From NCBI RefSeq assembly GCF_020511155.1, contig NZ_CP041216.1:4030001-4094000 (forward strand): a DNA stretch of 64,000 bases, in the 5' to 3' direction. Origin of the DNA: Shewanella glacialimarina (GTDB lineage: Bacteria; Pseudomonadota; Gammaproteobacteria; Enterobacterales; Shewanellaceae). Position numbers and translations under genes: made by a program. Of the stretch, positions 55,066 through 64,000 are shown piece by piece; the stretch's first letter is position 1, and every line of letters begins with the position of its first letter. The notes under the pieces are model-generated. The model searched no databases. It was not told where the DNA came from and saw nothing but the letters and a program-made list of their open reading frames with translations.

Positions 55066-56258
55066 ATAACCCCCGACGTTACTGGCGCACTGTTGTTTAG
55101 CAAGCTTGCATCAACTGAGTCACCAAATGCTTTAGGTGCGCGATGCCATAACCCAACTATTACAGGAATAATGAAAATAAACATCCAATAGGAAGACAGT
55201 TGCTGCAAGACTAACGCGCTGTCTGCGCCGTAACTCACCACACTGACATGGGAATCAATATAATGGCTCGATGGCATTAACAAGCGCCAATATTGAGCCA
55301 ATTCTGGCATTTCATTGACCGGAAATGTTATCCCCATAAAAGCAAAGGCAGGGGCAAATAATGCGGTACAAAAACTGACACAGCGAGCCGAATCTTTCAT
55401 CATCAGGAAGATCATCGTCACTAATAACCATAACGCTATTAGCATAAAGGCTTGGGCGATGATGAGTACTCCTAATGCACCCGCGTAAGGTAGCTGTAAA
55501 TATTGGTACAATAACAATAAAATAAAACTACTGTGCAATAGCATAATGGGTAAAAATACTGCGCACTTAGCCAATACCTTTATCCACAAATCCTGCGGTA
55601 ACGTGACTTGATTATTTACCGTAATCAGCTCTTTGTTCAGTGCATTAGAAAACACCATCATGGCCAGTAATTGCCATAGCGCGATTAACACTGGCGGCAC
55701 CAAAAAACCAACATAGTTATTATTGCGATTAAATAAGGCGGTAGTTTGACTCGTTACTGGCGATAGGTTTACCGCAATACTGGCATGATTGACGCCGCTC
55801 ATTAATAGCTTTTGTTCAGCACTTTTAGACAGTCCTGCACCTAAACTCATCTGTATTTGGCTAGATAATAGTTTACCCACCAGCAAATATTGGCTGTTGT
55901 AACGAATATCGATTGTAGGAGATTTTGAGGTCAATAATTGGTATTTAAACTGATAAGGGATAACCACTATTGCATACACTTTCGCTTCGCGCATGTCCTT
56001 GATGGCGAGATCTAATTGTCCATATGACTCCAGTTTCATCACTGCATTGGCCGACATTTTTCGGGTGAGCATTCTGGATATTTGGCTATTGTCTAAATCA
56101 ACTACCGCAACGGGTAATTGCCTGGGCAATCCGGCGCTGAATAACCACCATAAGCACAGTACACTCACAATAGGAATGTAGGTCACTAAGGCTAATTGCC
56201 AAGGTGATTGCCACAGTGCCCGCCACTCTCGCTTAACGAAATCCATCATGGTTAGCAT
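55062..56258 (-). CDS. ABC-2 type permease, efflux operon (first)
   Basis: 398 residues with the same ABC-2 layout as its neighbour: V-A-V-V-D-L-D-N-S-Q-I-S-R in the extracytoplasmic part, then five or six helices ending M-P-S-S-H-Y-I-D. The two permeases probably form a heterodimer. The start lies 2 bases after the HlyD-type gene. The ATPase must come from elsewhere if this is an ABC exporter. Confidence 0.9.
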   Translation of the reverse strand: MLTMMDFVKREWRALWQSPWQLALVTYIPIVSVLCLWWLFSAGLPRQLPVAVVDLDNSQISRMLTRKMSANAVMKLESYGQLDLAIKDMREAKVYAIVVIPYQFKYQLLTSKSPTIDIRYNSQYLLVGKLLSSQIQMSLGAGLSKSAEQKLLMSGVNHASIAVNLSPVTSQTTALFNRNNNYVGFLVPPVLIALWQLLAMMVFSNALNKELITVNNQVTLPQDLWIKVLAKCAVFLPIMLLHSSFILLLLYQYLQLPYAGALGVLIIAQAFMLIALWLLVTMIFLMMKDSARCVSFCTALFAPAFAFMGITFPVNEMPELAQYWRLLMPSSHYIDSHVSVVSYGADSALVLQQLSSYWMFIFIIPVIVGLWHRAPKAFGDSVDASLLNNSAPVTSGVI

Positions 56259-56260
56259 GA

Positions 56261-57241
56261 TTACTCAGCATCATATTGATACAGTACAGACATACCGACA
56301 CGAAGATCCGCAATAGGAGTTACTGGGGTTAATTCAACCTCAAAAGTGCGCATATCAAAGTCATGGCCACTTTCTGTTGAACGCCAAGTGGCAAAATGCC
56401 CCATCACACTGACATGATCGACAGTAAAGTCATAGGTTTGCTGTAAAGCTGGCAAAGTCAGTTTAATCAGCTGCCCTTGTTTAAAATCGGCTAATTGATC
56501 TTCTCGAACCTGCAAAATAGCCCATGAATCTTGCATGTCTATCAAACTGACAACAGGAAAACCACTAGGGGCTAATTCACCCGCTTGCAATAACACCTCA
56601 CTGACTTCAGCATTTTTAGGCGAACGCATCTGGCTATCGGCCATAATAGCATTGACCTCACGTACCGCGCCTTCAGCCATGCGTGCATTACCCGCCGCTG
56701 CGGCTTTGGTTTCTACCCGCGCACCCTCTTTTGCCATTTGAAACATCGCCAATGCGGCTTGTTCGGTATATCTTGCTGCCTGCCATTGGGTATAGGCTTC
56801 ATCGCGCTTTTGTCTAGCTACGACACCTTCGGTGAATAAATTCTCTACCCGCTGATAAGTGGCTTGCATTAACTCGTTAGCCGCTTTAGCTTTACGCCAT
56901 TGCTCTTCAGCAGCGGTAATTTCTTGTTGTCTGGCACCATTTTGCGCTTCGGTTTGCATCGCTTTAGCGGCATCTCGACCGCCCTCTGCTTGCATCAATT
57001 TCGCATCCAGTTCAGGGCTGCTAATGGCAAATAACAAATCACCTTGAGTCACAATATCACCCCGGCGAACCATCACTTGCTCAACGCGTCCCGGCACCTT
57101 GGATGACACATTGTATTCTCGCGCCTCAATTTGGCCCTGAAGCGTCTGTGGCTTAGGCGTATAGGCCAGCCAAAGTCCATAAGCTAGAAATACCCCCAGA
57201 AAACATAATGCGATGACCGCTAAAAACTTATTTACTCGCAT
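56261..57241 (-). CDS. HlyD-family periplasmic adaptor
   Basis: About 326 residues from ATG 57241, which overlaps the end of the TolC gene by 14 bases. Starting upstream at 57292 would add 17 residues read inside that gene. One N-terminal helix (about 7-27), a biotinyl-lipoyl-like pair of motifs (V-S-S-K-V-P-G-R-V-E-Q-V and the C-terminal counterpart), and a long coiled coil (about 65-190). It links the permeases to the outer-membrane channel. Confidence 0.9.
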   Translation of the reverse strand: MRVNKFLAVIALCFLGVFLAYGLWLAYTPKPQTLQGQIEAREYNVSSKVPGRVEQVMVRRGDIVTQGDLLFAISSPELDAKLMQAEGGRDAAKAMQTEAQNGARQQEITAAEEQWRKAKAANELMQATYQRVENLFTEGVVARQKRDEAYTQWQAARYTEQAALAMFQMAKEGARVETKAAAAGNARMAEGAVREVNAIMADSQMRSPKNAEVSEVLLQAGELAPSGFPVVSLIDMQDSWAILQVREDQLADFKQGQLIKLTLPALQQTYDFTVDHVSVMGHFATWRSTESGHDFDMRTFEVELTPVTPIADLRVGMSVLYQYDAE

Positions 57242-58760
57242 TATTGTTCTCCGGTGAAGTGATAACTGGGCTGGTTCGTGCAATAAACTCATCTAACTGA
57301 CCGCTAATCGCCATCAACTTGGCGTAGGTTTGTAGGTAACGGTATTTAGCACCTAACTGCTGGGTTTTAACCGCTGCTAATTTAAGCTCGGCATCGACCC
57401 TGTCAATGGATGTCGATAGTCCTTGATTAAAAGCGAGCTCACGTAAGCGCAGGTTTTCCTCTGCTAACGCTAATGAAATATCTAAAGCATCAATCTCTTC
57501 AATGGCTTGCATCATTTGGCGGTACTGCTGTTCGACCAGTAGGCTTAAATCAAGTTGAGTTTGTGCTTTGGTGTGTCTTGCTTGTAATAAGGCACTTTTG
57601 GCCGCTTGCACCGTACCACTGTGGCCATCTCGGCTTAACAGTGGCACTTTTATGCCAACGCCAACCATCCAATCGGGTTCCACCTGTGAAAATAAGCTGT
57701 CATCTTCGTATAAGGTGTAATTGCCGTATAGAAATACCGTTGGGTAATAGCTACCCTTCTCTAAATCCACTAGGCCATTGGCTTGTACTTCTTTGGCCTC
57801 GAGCAATTTTAGCGCTGGATGAGTCGATAAGGTCAATTGACTCAGGCGCGATAACGCAGGTTGAGTATTAAGGATAAATAAAGCCGACGTCGGTGAAATC
57901 TGGCGCTGATGCATCATACTGGCAAGGGCTATTTCGGTCATTTCATATTGACGTTTAGCACGGGTCCAATTGACTTTGGCATTCTCTAATGCGACCTGGG
58001 CATTTAAGCGTTCAACTTTGGCAATTTGGCCTTGCTGTTCTAACTTTCTAGCATGATCTTCATGCATCGTTAGGGATTCAACTAATTGATATTGAGTATC
58101 AGCTAGTGCTTGGGTCACTGCCACCGCGTAATAGCGGTCAACCAGCTGGGTAAATAAATCACGCTGACTTAACGCTAGTTGCTGTTGCTCTTCAACAACC
58201 TGGGCAGCTTGAATACCTTGAGCAGCGGTAATTCTGCCCCCGGTATAAATTGGCCACATAGCTTGTAGGCTTGAGCGAAACACATCTTGCTCAGTAAAAG
58301 GGGTGACAAACGCTGATGCAGGAATGGTGGCTAACATACCGCCTATAGCGGGTGGTAATTGCGCAGGGTCAAGACCGGCTATCGGATTTAAGTCCATTAA
58401 ATCCAGTTCAATCGGTTTTTCTAAATGAGTATAAGAACCAGCAATATCGACAGCAGGATAATTTAATGACTTACCCGCATCTTGTTTCGCTTCTACGCGA
58501 TTAACTTGCTGTTGTTTGGCTTGTAAGGTGTCGCTCACTTTTAATAAATTTTGCCATGCCTGCTCAAAGCTCATGGTGCTCGAAGCTTGTGTTTGAGCAA
58601 TACCTATGGGGGAAGTTTGAGGCTCTTGCGCTGCACTCACATGGTTTACGCTGGCCACCAGTAAAATAACAGCAGCCTTGATGAACCCAGACAAACGGGT
58701 CAGTGTCGAAGTCGCGAAAACTTGCTGTGAGCTAATCTGTAGTTCCATGTCGTTCATCAC
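57228..58760 (-). CDS. TolC-family outer-membrane efflux protein
   Basis: 510 residues from the GTG at 58760, with an ATG one codon later. The signal peptide is about 25-44. Two TolC repeats of long helices and short strands follow (about 60-500; e.g. F-N-Q-G-L-S-T-S-I-D-R-V-D-A-E-L). It is the first gene of the efflux operon. A perfect 16-bp palindrome lies just upstream of the start. Confidence 0.92.
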   Translation of the reverse strand: MMNDMELQISSQQVFATSTLTRLSGFIKAAVILLVASVNHVSAAQEPQTSPIGIAQTQASSTMSFEQAWQNLLKVSDTLQAKQQQVNRVEAKQDAGKSLNYPAVDIAGSYTHLEKPIELDLMDLNPIAGLDPAQLPPAIGGMLATIPASAFVTPFTEQDVFRSSLQAMWPIYTGGRITAAQGIQAAQVVEEQQQLALSQRDLFTQLVDRYYAVAVTQALADTQYQLVESLTMHEDHARKLEQQGQIAKVERLNAQVALENAKVNWTRAKRQYEMTEIALASMMHQRQISPTSALFILNTQPALSRLSQLTLSTHPALKLLEAKEVQANGLVDLEKGSYYPTVFLYGNYTLYEDDSLFSQVEPDWMVGVGIKVPLLSRDGHSGTVQAAKSALLQARHTKAQTQLDLSLLVEQQYRQMMQAIEEIDALDISLALAEENLRLRELAFNQGLSTSIDRVDAELKLAAVKTQQLGAKYRYLQTYAKLMAISGQLDEFIARTSPVITSPENNNASK

Positions 58761-58764
58761 CGTG

Positions 58765-58780
58765 TAGAGTTTTTACTCTA
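58765..58780 (-). promoter_or_regulatory. Palindrome at the efflux-operon start
   Basis: TAGAGT-TTTT-ACTCTA, perfect 6-bp arms, 5 bases before the GTG start. It overlaps the ribosome-binding region and could be an operator or a translation-control hairpin. Confidence 0.4.
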
Positions 58781-58920
58781 AGAATATAAATGAATTATAA
58801 CCGACTCTTTGATTACTGCCACTCTCTAATGGCTAAGATGTTAAGTCTGTGCACTTAACTCCCTTTAGAGGCGGTTTATGCTTGGACCTGAACAGTTAAG
58901 CTTGCTGTCATGAATATTAT

Positions 58921-58950
58921 CCACCTCAAACACAATCCAGTTTGAGGTGG
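58921..58950 (-). terminator. Hairpin after tldD
   Basis: Perfect 11-bp stem CCACCTCAAAC / GTTTGAGGTGG with an 8-base loop, between tldD and the efflux operon. The minus strand after it is AT-rich without a clean T-run. Confidence 0.65.
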
Positions 58951-58976
58951 ACGATGACATCAATTATGGCTATAAA

Positions 58977-60425
58977 TTAAGCCGTACCGCCTACAGTGAG
59001 CTTGTCTAACTTTAAGGTTGGCTGACCGACGCCAACAGGTATACTTTGACCGTCTTTACCACACACGCCAACACCTTTGTCTAAAGCAAGATCATTACCC
59101 ACCATAGAGATTTGACTCATAGCTTCTGGGCCGTTGCCAATTAAGGTGGCACCTTTGATCGCTCTAGTCACTTCACCATTTTCAATCAAATAGGCTTCAG
59201 AAGCTGAGAACACGAATTTACCTGAAGTAATATCCACTTGCCCACCGCCAAAATTAGGCGCATAAATGCCTTTTTTAACCGACTTAATAATATCGGCAGG
59301 ATCAGATTGGCCTGCTTCCATATAAGTGTTAGTCATACGAGGCATAGGTAAGTGTGCATAGGACTCACGGCGGCCATTGCCGGTAGAGGCCTCACCCATT
59401 AATCGGGCGTTAAGCTTGTCTTGCATATAGCCTTTTAAGATACCGTTTTCAATCAAGGTGGTTTTTTGAGTGGGTACACCTTCATCATCAATACTTAATG
59501 AGCCACGGCGATTTTTCATGGTGCCATCATCAACTACTGTCACTAAGCTTGATGCGACTGACTGACCTATTTTGCCACTAAAAGCACTGCTACCTTTACG
59601 GTTAAAGTCACCCTCTAAGCCATGCCCTACCGCTTCATGCAATAATACTCCTGGCCAACCATTACCTAACACCACAGCCATTTCGCCGGCAGGGGCATCG
59701 ACGGCATGAATGTTAACTTGTGCCTGGCGTACCGCTTCACGGGCAAACTCAAAACTGTGTGGCAGTCCCGCGTCGTCTGTGGTTAAAAATACGCTGTAAT
59801 CATGTCGACCACCGCCACCAGCACTGCCGCGTTCACGCTTGCCGTTTTCTTCTAAAATAACACTGCAGTTAAAACGCACTAATGGGCGTACATCAGCAGC
59901 TAGAGTACCGTCACTGGCCGCGACGAGAATTTCTTCATGCACGCCAGATAAACTGATCACGGCTTGAATAACCCGACTGTCTAAGCTGCGAATATACGCG
60001 TCCGCTTGCTTTAACAAATCAATTTTTTTAACTTCATCCATCGCCGCGATAGGGTCTGCACTATCATACAGTTGAATGGTTTTAGTGCGGCTAAAGGCTT
60101 TGACTTTGTGCTGTTCACCGGCAATCGCTATACCGCGGGCCGCTCGTGCTGCTGCATCTAATGCTGCTGGGCTAATTTCATCTGCATAAGCAAAACCGGT
60201 TTTTTCGCCGCTAATGGCGCGCACGCCCACACCCCGCTCAATATGAAAACTGCCTTCTTTAATGATGCCATCTTCTAGCACCCAGGACTCATGGCGACTG
60301 CCTTGAAAGTACAGATCAGAGAAGTCAATTTGATGTTGGTGAATGATGGCTAAATAATCTTGCAGGCCATCGATTGTCAGTCCACCTTGAAATAAGCTTT
60401 GCTCAACTTGCGATAAAAAAGGCAT
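58977..60425 (-). CDS. tldD: Metalloprotease TldD
   Basis: 482 residues. The HExxxH metal motif reads HEAVGH at 263-268. The C-terminus carries the G-N-G-P-E-A-M and [17 protein letters not shown] segments of the family. It is the catalytic partner of PmbA. It follows yhdP-nit in a conserved order, with a 38-bp gap after nit. Confidence 0.96.
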   Translation of the reverse strand: MPFLSQVEQSLFQGGLTIDGLQDYLAIIHQHQIDFSDLYFQGSRHESWVLEDGIIKEGSFHIERGVGVRAISGEKTGFAYADEISPAALDAAARAARGIAIAGEQHKVKAFSRTKTIQLYDSADPIAAMDEVKKIDLLKQADAYIRSLDSRVIQAVISLSGVHEEILVAASDGTLAADVRPLVRFNCSVILEENGKRERGSAGGGGRHDYSVFLTTDDAGLPHSFEFAREAVRQAQVNIHAVDAPAGEMAVVLGNGWPGVLLHEAVGHGLEGDFNRKGSSAFSGKIGQSVASSLVTVVDDGTMKNRRGSLSIDDEGVPTQKTTLIENGILKGYMQDKLNARLMGEASTGNGRRESYAHLPMPRMTNTYMEAGQSDPADIIKSVKKGIYAPNFGGGQVDITSGKFVFSASEAYLIENGEVTRAIKGATLIGNGPEAMSQISMVGNDLALDKGVGVCGKDGQSIPVGVGQPTLKLDKLTVGGTA

Positions 60426-60463
60426 TCATATTCTCTTTATTCAATCTAATCAACCCGCAGCTT

Positions 60464-61297
60464 CTATTTAGCCAGCGCGGGAGCAATAAAACGATTATGC
60501 CCTAACACAGGCATTTGTTGGCGAATTTCTGTTACTTGTTTTAAATCTATCTCGGCTTGAACCCAACCTAACCCTTCGGGTAGTTCGGCAATCACTTTCC
60601 CCCAGGGGTCAACAATCATGCTGTGGCCCCAGGTTTCTCGGCTACCTTCATTATGTTGCCCCCATTGCCCTGCGCCAAGTAGGTAGCATTGGGTTTCAAT
60701 TGCCCTGGCCTGTAACAATACTTGCCAATGCGCAGCTCCGGTCACTTTAGTGAAGGCCGAAGGTAATGCAATAATATCAGCTCCGGCTAAGCGCAGTGCA
60801 CGAAACACATCAGGGAAGCGAATGTCGTAACAAATCGCTAGGCCAACCTTGCCAAAAGGAGTATCAACAACCGTAATACGGGAACCTGGGTGGAAGGTAT
60901 CACTTTCACGATAAGTCTTAGTGCCATCGGCAACCTCTACATCAAATAAGTGCAGCTTATCGTATGAGCCTAAGGTTTCACCACTATCATTGAATAAATA
61001 ACTGCGGCTATAAACCCTATGGTCATCGGCACGCATTGGAATCGTCCCTGCGACCATATAAACCTGATGCTTTTGTGCTAAATCGGCTAATGCTTGTTTA
61101 AGTTCACCGTTGTCATCAGTGCCTGCATATTGTAATTGCTGTGACTCATGACCGCCAAATAACAAGCTGCATTCAGGTAAAACCACTAACTGCGGTTGTG
61201 AAGATTGTCGAGGTAATAGGTTAAGCTGCGCGTTGATAAAAGCCAGATTGGCTTGAACGTCTCGACTGCTTTGACATTGTAACAAACTGATTTGCAT
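60464..61297 (-). CDS. Carbon-nitrogen hydrolase, Nit1-like
   Basis: 277 residues. The catalytic triad E42 (L-P-E-C), K114 (Y-D-K-L-H-L-F-D) and C156 (A-I-C-Y-D-I-R-F-P) is intact. The closest known group is the Nit1-type omega-amidase/deaminated-glutathione amidase. The start at 61297 gives M-Q-I-S-L-L-Q-C-Q-S and overlaps the end of yhdP by 77 bases. Confidence 0.9.
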   Translation of the reverse strand: MQISLLQCQSSRDVQANLAFINAQLNLLPRQSSQPQLVVLPECSLLFGGHESQQLQYAGTDDNGELKQALADLAQKHQVYMVAGTIPMRADDHRVYSRSYLFNDSGETLGSYDKLHLFDVEVADGTKTYRESDTFHPGSRITVVDTPFGKVGLAICYDIRFPDVFRALRLAGADIIALPSAFTKVTGAAHWQVLLQARAIETQCYLLGAGQWGQHNEGSRETWGHSMIVDPWGKVIAELPEGLGWVQAEIDLKQVTEIRQQMPVLGHNRFIAPALAK

Positions 61298-64000
61298 AAC
61301 TGTCCCTTTTCAAATATCGCAGATTACTGGCATTAACACTGGGAGCCGTTAATGGCTTATCACCGGTTTTGTTTTCTGATTGAGTTCCAGCTTCTTTTGA
61401 GGCTGGCGCTTGAGGCGCTGTACTATTAGCTTCAGCCTTTGATGATGGCTCTTGTGTGCCTTTGCCATCGGCAGTCACATCTTCAGCGCTCGGAAAAATA
61501 CCATTCTCACGTAATATCGACTCTGGAATAACAATCTCTTTGCTTTTACGCTCTAACTCTTGGAGTTCAGGGTTATCCATGGTGCCTTTTAAACGAAATC
61601 TTATTTCAGAAATAATCTCAATCACTGGCTCTAATACCTTGGTTAAGGCAAATGCGCCAATACCTAATGTCCAGGCGCTAGTACTTAAAAATACCACGGT
61701 TGGCACACTGGATGCTAATTGAGGCATAAAACGAATATCGTAATTTAGGCTTTGGGTAGTTAAGTCTGTATAGCCGCGCACTTTCATATTGCCCGCCACG
61801 GCATCCATTTCTGTGTCGGTGGTTTTAACCACACCATCTTTGATGTCTAAGTTACCCTTAAAGCTATTAAAATATAAACCTGAACCAAACACGTCTGAAA
61901 AATCAAATGACAGTTTGCGTAAAATAGAATCTAAGCTAAAAAGTGAAAATATTCTCGCCCCTTTATCACTGATTTCTGACAAATGCCCTTTACCCATATC
62001 AAATTTAATTTTGCCATTTAAGGTTTCAAGCGAAAAGTTATAGGGCGCACCTTGCCATGAAAAATCACCTATAAATCCTAAAGGTGCATCTTGCAAGCCA
62101 GGATTAATGCCTAACAATGCTGATAAATCATCAAACTTATCGGCATTCAATTTAACATCAAATTGGGTCATGGTGCCGATGCTATTTTTGGTCCACGCGC
62201 CTTTCGCCTGTAAACTAATATTAGACACTGGGTGCGTTAATGACACCGTTTGAAAACGATACCCTTGCTCATAAGGATTAGCTTGCATTTGCAGATGACC
62301 AAATTGCATATCAAAGACTTTAAAGTCATCAACATCAACAGCAAGCGGCGGTAAACTATCAAGTAACGTGTCGGGGCTATATTTTGCATCTTGGCTGTCT
62401 TTTACAACTGGCGATAAGTGCAGTTTGTCGGCCACAATTTTAAGTCCTTGCTCACGCCAGTTTTTATAAAAGTCAACTCGCCCTTCAAACTGTGTCGAGT
62501 TGACATTAAATCGCCAGACGTCATCGATGGGACTGGCTGTCAGTTTTAGCTGTTCAAAGTTTTGCGCCAGTAAGTTGAACTGGCTAATACTGGCATTAAT
62601 CTGTTTTAAGGCAGGAAAAGTCGACTTTGATGCAACCAATGGATTTTGGTTGGCGTCTATTGCAGTATCTGCTTCAGATACAGTAAAACCACTAATAATA
62701 GGCAACCATTCGGTTAAATTAGCTTGCTTAAGGTCAATATAAATAGTGCCATCTTGTTGGCTCAATCTGTCACCAAACTTAAAGTTTCGCCCTAAGATTA
62801 AGTCATAAAACTGCAAAGCGTTACCGTCTTTATCACCTAGGCCACCCCAAAATTCAGCTTGGTCACTCAACTTAACATTGACTGTAATTTGTTTGTTATC
62901 ACCCATAATGTCCGCTGATAATTTTTGCGACTGTTCAACGGTTTTAGCAAAGGGAGCGGGTAACGAAATACTTACCCCTTGAAGGTCAGTTTCTGCTCGA
63001 GCGCGCAAACTATAACCTTGATCACCAAACATCATCATTAACTGACCTGTCCAATCAAAATCACCTTGGTAATATTCACTCAGCGGATGATTAAAAGATG
63101 CCGGTAAAGATGCAATATCCATATTGCCTCTAAAGTCGACATCTAACGCTAACTGACGGCCTTTTTCTTTAGTCGCAAAGCTAAATTGCATCGGCTGACC
63201 AAACAGCTTAGCTTTTAGGTTATTTCCTGTTACTAAGTTATTTTCAAAACTGATATCACCTTTTACTTGGGATAAGTTAACGCCTGGCTGACTAATGAAC
63301 ACCGGATTGTTATCGAAATGAACAGCGCCTTTAATTAACGGATTTTGGCCTTTAAATAATGGAATAGACAGATCTAACAAAGTATTGAGGTCATGCTTAA
63401 CTTGCACCACAGCAAGGGTTGAACCCACGCTGGATTTAAGTGGTGAGGCGTTAATAACCTGAGCTGTCGCTTGTGCATCCATCAATAAATCAGCTTCAAC
63501 TCGCAACAAAGACTTAGCGCCGAGCTCAGGGATCCACACTTTGGTGCCATCGACAGCCACCTGGCCTAACTTGCCTGAATTAATAGTGAGATCCATTAGC
63601 TTATTTTCAAAAAAAGCATATAAATCTAACTGTTTTACCGCAGGCCAATCTGGCTGAAACTTAAACTCGGCTTGGTTAATATTGAACTCAGCTTGAAATA
63701 CCCCGTCAAAATCAATATAGGGATAACGATTAAAAGCGCCTCGCCACAGTATATTCGCCTGTTCAATATGCCCTGCCTGTAAGCCGCGGTCTAAATACTC
63801 GACAAGACTAGGCGACATCGCCATTAAAGGAAAATAATCACTGGCTTTAGCCACATCGGTAATATCAAGATTAGCCGCTAACGCCATATAAGGACTATCG
63901 CCAAGATGAAGATTAAGCGCTGCCTGCAAACGAATGTCATCATTATAAAAGGCAATATCTGGCGCAGTGAGTCGCATGTCTTTAAGATCAAAACTAACCG
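61221..64000 (-). CDS. yhdP: YhdP, AsmA-like (5' end outside window)
   Basis: C-terminal part of the large AsmA-like protein YhdP (about 1270 residues in E. coli), here at least 925 residues. The frame stays open to base 64000, so the N-terminal membrane anchor is beyond the window; the methionine at 63977 is internal. Repeating beta-rich segments (L-x-A-x-L-x-L-x-D) are typical, as is the G-N-M-K-V-R-G-Y-T-D-L-T stretch near the end. The last 90 residues are disordered, rich in A, S, K, T and E. YhdP moves phospholipids to the outer membrane. Stop at 61221, 77 bases inside nit. Confidence 0.9.
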   Translation of the reverse strand, partial: VSFDLKDMRLTAPDIAFYNDDIRLQAALNLHLGDSPYMALAANLDITDVAKASDYFPLMAMSPSLVEYLDRGLQAGHIEQANILWRGAFNRYPYIDFDGVFQAEFNINQAEFKFQPDWPAVKQLDLYAFFENKLMDLTINSGKLGQVAVDGTKVWIPELGAKSLLRVEADLLMDAQATAQVINASPLKSSVGSTLAVVQVKHDLNTLLDLSIPLFKGQNPLIKGAVHFDNNPVFISQPGVNLSQVKGDISFENNLVTGNNLKAKLFGQPMQFSFATKEKGRQLALDVDFRGNMDIASLPASFNHPLSEYYQGDFDWTGQLMMMFGDQGYSLRARAETDLQGVSISLPAPFAKTVEQSQKLSADIMGDNKQITVNVKLSDQAEFWGGLGDKDGNALQFYDLILGRNFKFGDRLSQQDGTIYIDLKQANLTEWLPIISGFTVSEADTAIDANQNPLVASKSTFPALKQINASISQFNLLAQNFEQLKLTASPIDDVWRFNVNSTQFEGRVDFYKNWREQGLKIVADKLHLSPVVKDSQDAKYSPDTLLDSLPPLAVDVDDFKVFDMQFGHLQMQANPYEQGYRFQTVSLTHPVSNISLQAKGAWTKNSIGTMTQFDVKLNADKFDDLSALLGINPGLQDAPLGFIGDFSWQGAPYNFSLETLNGKIKFDMGKGHLSEISDKGARIFSLFSLDSILRKLSFDFSDVFGSGLYFNSFKGNLDIKDGVVKTTDTEMDAVAGNMKVRGYTDLTTQSLNYDIRFMPQLASSVPTVVFLSTSAWTLGIGAFALTKVLEPVIEIISEIRFRLKGTMDNPELQELERKSKEIVIPESILRENGIFPSAEDVTADGKGTQEPSSKAEANSTAPQAPASKEAGTQSENKTGDKPLTAPSVNASNLRYLKRDSYANQFVTMSKQSRRSSQSGFYQRAA

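Overview
The window looks like chromosomal DNA of a marine, AT-rich gammaproteobacterium, most probably Shewanella. This is inferred from the gene content and protein character: a DUF2999-type protein, fxsA near groSL, cutA-dsbD, galK-galM, pmbA with yjgA/darP, yhdP-nit-tldD, and several large c-di-GMP enzymes. No rRNA, tRNA, CRISPR array or intact insertion sequence was seen.

Bases 1-10,300 hold the end of a YihG-like acyltransferase, a 1505-residue propeller/PAS/GGDEF/EAL sensor with a 35-bp tandem repeat at its start, dgt, a DUF2999 protein, nnr and a secreted GH16 hydrolase. Bases 10,500-23,300 hold a MarR/DMT-transporter pair with a clear operator, an ABC-2 exporter, a SulP transporter, a cold-shock/excalibur fusion, and an AraC-regulated monooxygenase-SDR-esterase operon laid out like the mycobacterial virS-mymA locus. 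Bases 23,400-32,000 hold a methyltransferase, a FIST sensor joined to a GGDEF/EAL enzyme, a FlxA-like coiled-coil protein behind a sigma-28-like promoter, YqhA, a substrate-binding-protein remnant, and a diguanylate cyclase with an insertion in its catalytic domain.

Bases 32,000-37,500 are the most unusual part. An orphan HipB-like repressor faces a NERD nuclease gene across three copies of one 18-bp palindrome whose start positions are exactly 50 bp apart. The NERD gene is followed by a NYN/OST-HTH putative RNase gene. Next comes a membrane-anchored TPR gene with eight 129-bp tandem repeats and a -1 frameshift. It is flanked by inverted copies of a CTCTGACCC-type motif and by direct copies of a 35-bp stem-loop. 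Other copies of the motif lie elsewhere in the window, so this looks like a repeat-bounded accessory module.

Bases 37,500-64,000 are mostly conserved housekeeping genes: groSL with a sigma-32 promoter, a MATE transporter, fxsA, cutA-dsbD, a Kef-type antiporter, galKM, pmbA, darP, tldD, nit and yhdP. Between the two halves of the TldD/PmbA protease lie an Ig-repeat lipoprotein and a TolC-HlyD-ABC2-ABC2 efflux operon without an ATPase gene.

Three genes for c-di-GMP turnover suggest strong investment in surface and sensory signalling. The best candidates for an undescribed system are the repressor/NERD/NYN module and the neighbouring repeat-flanked TPR unit.
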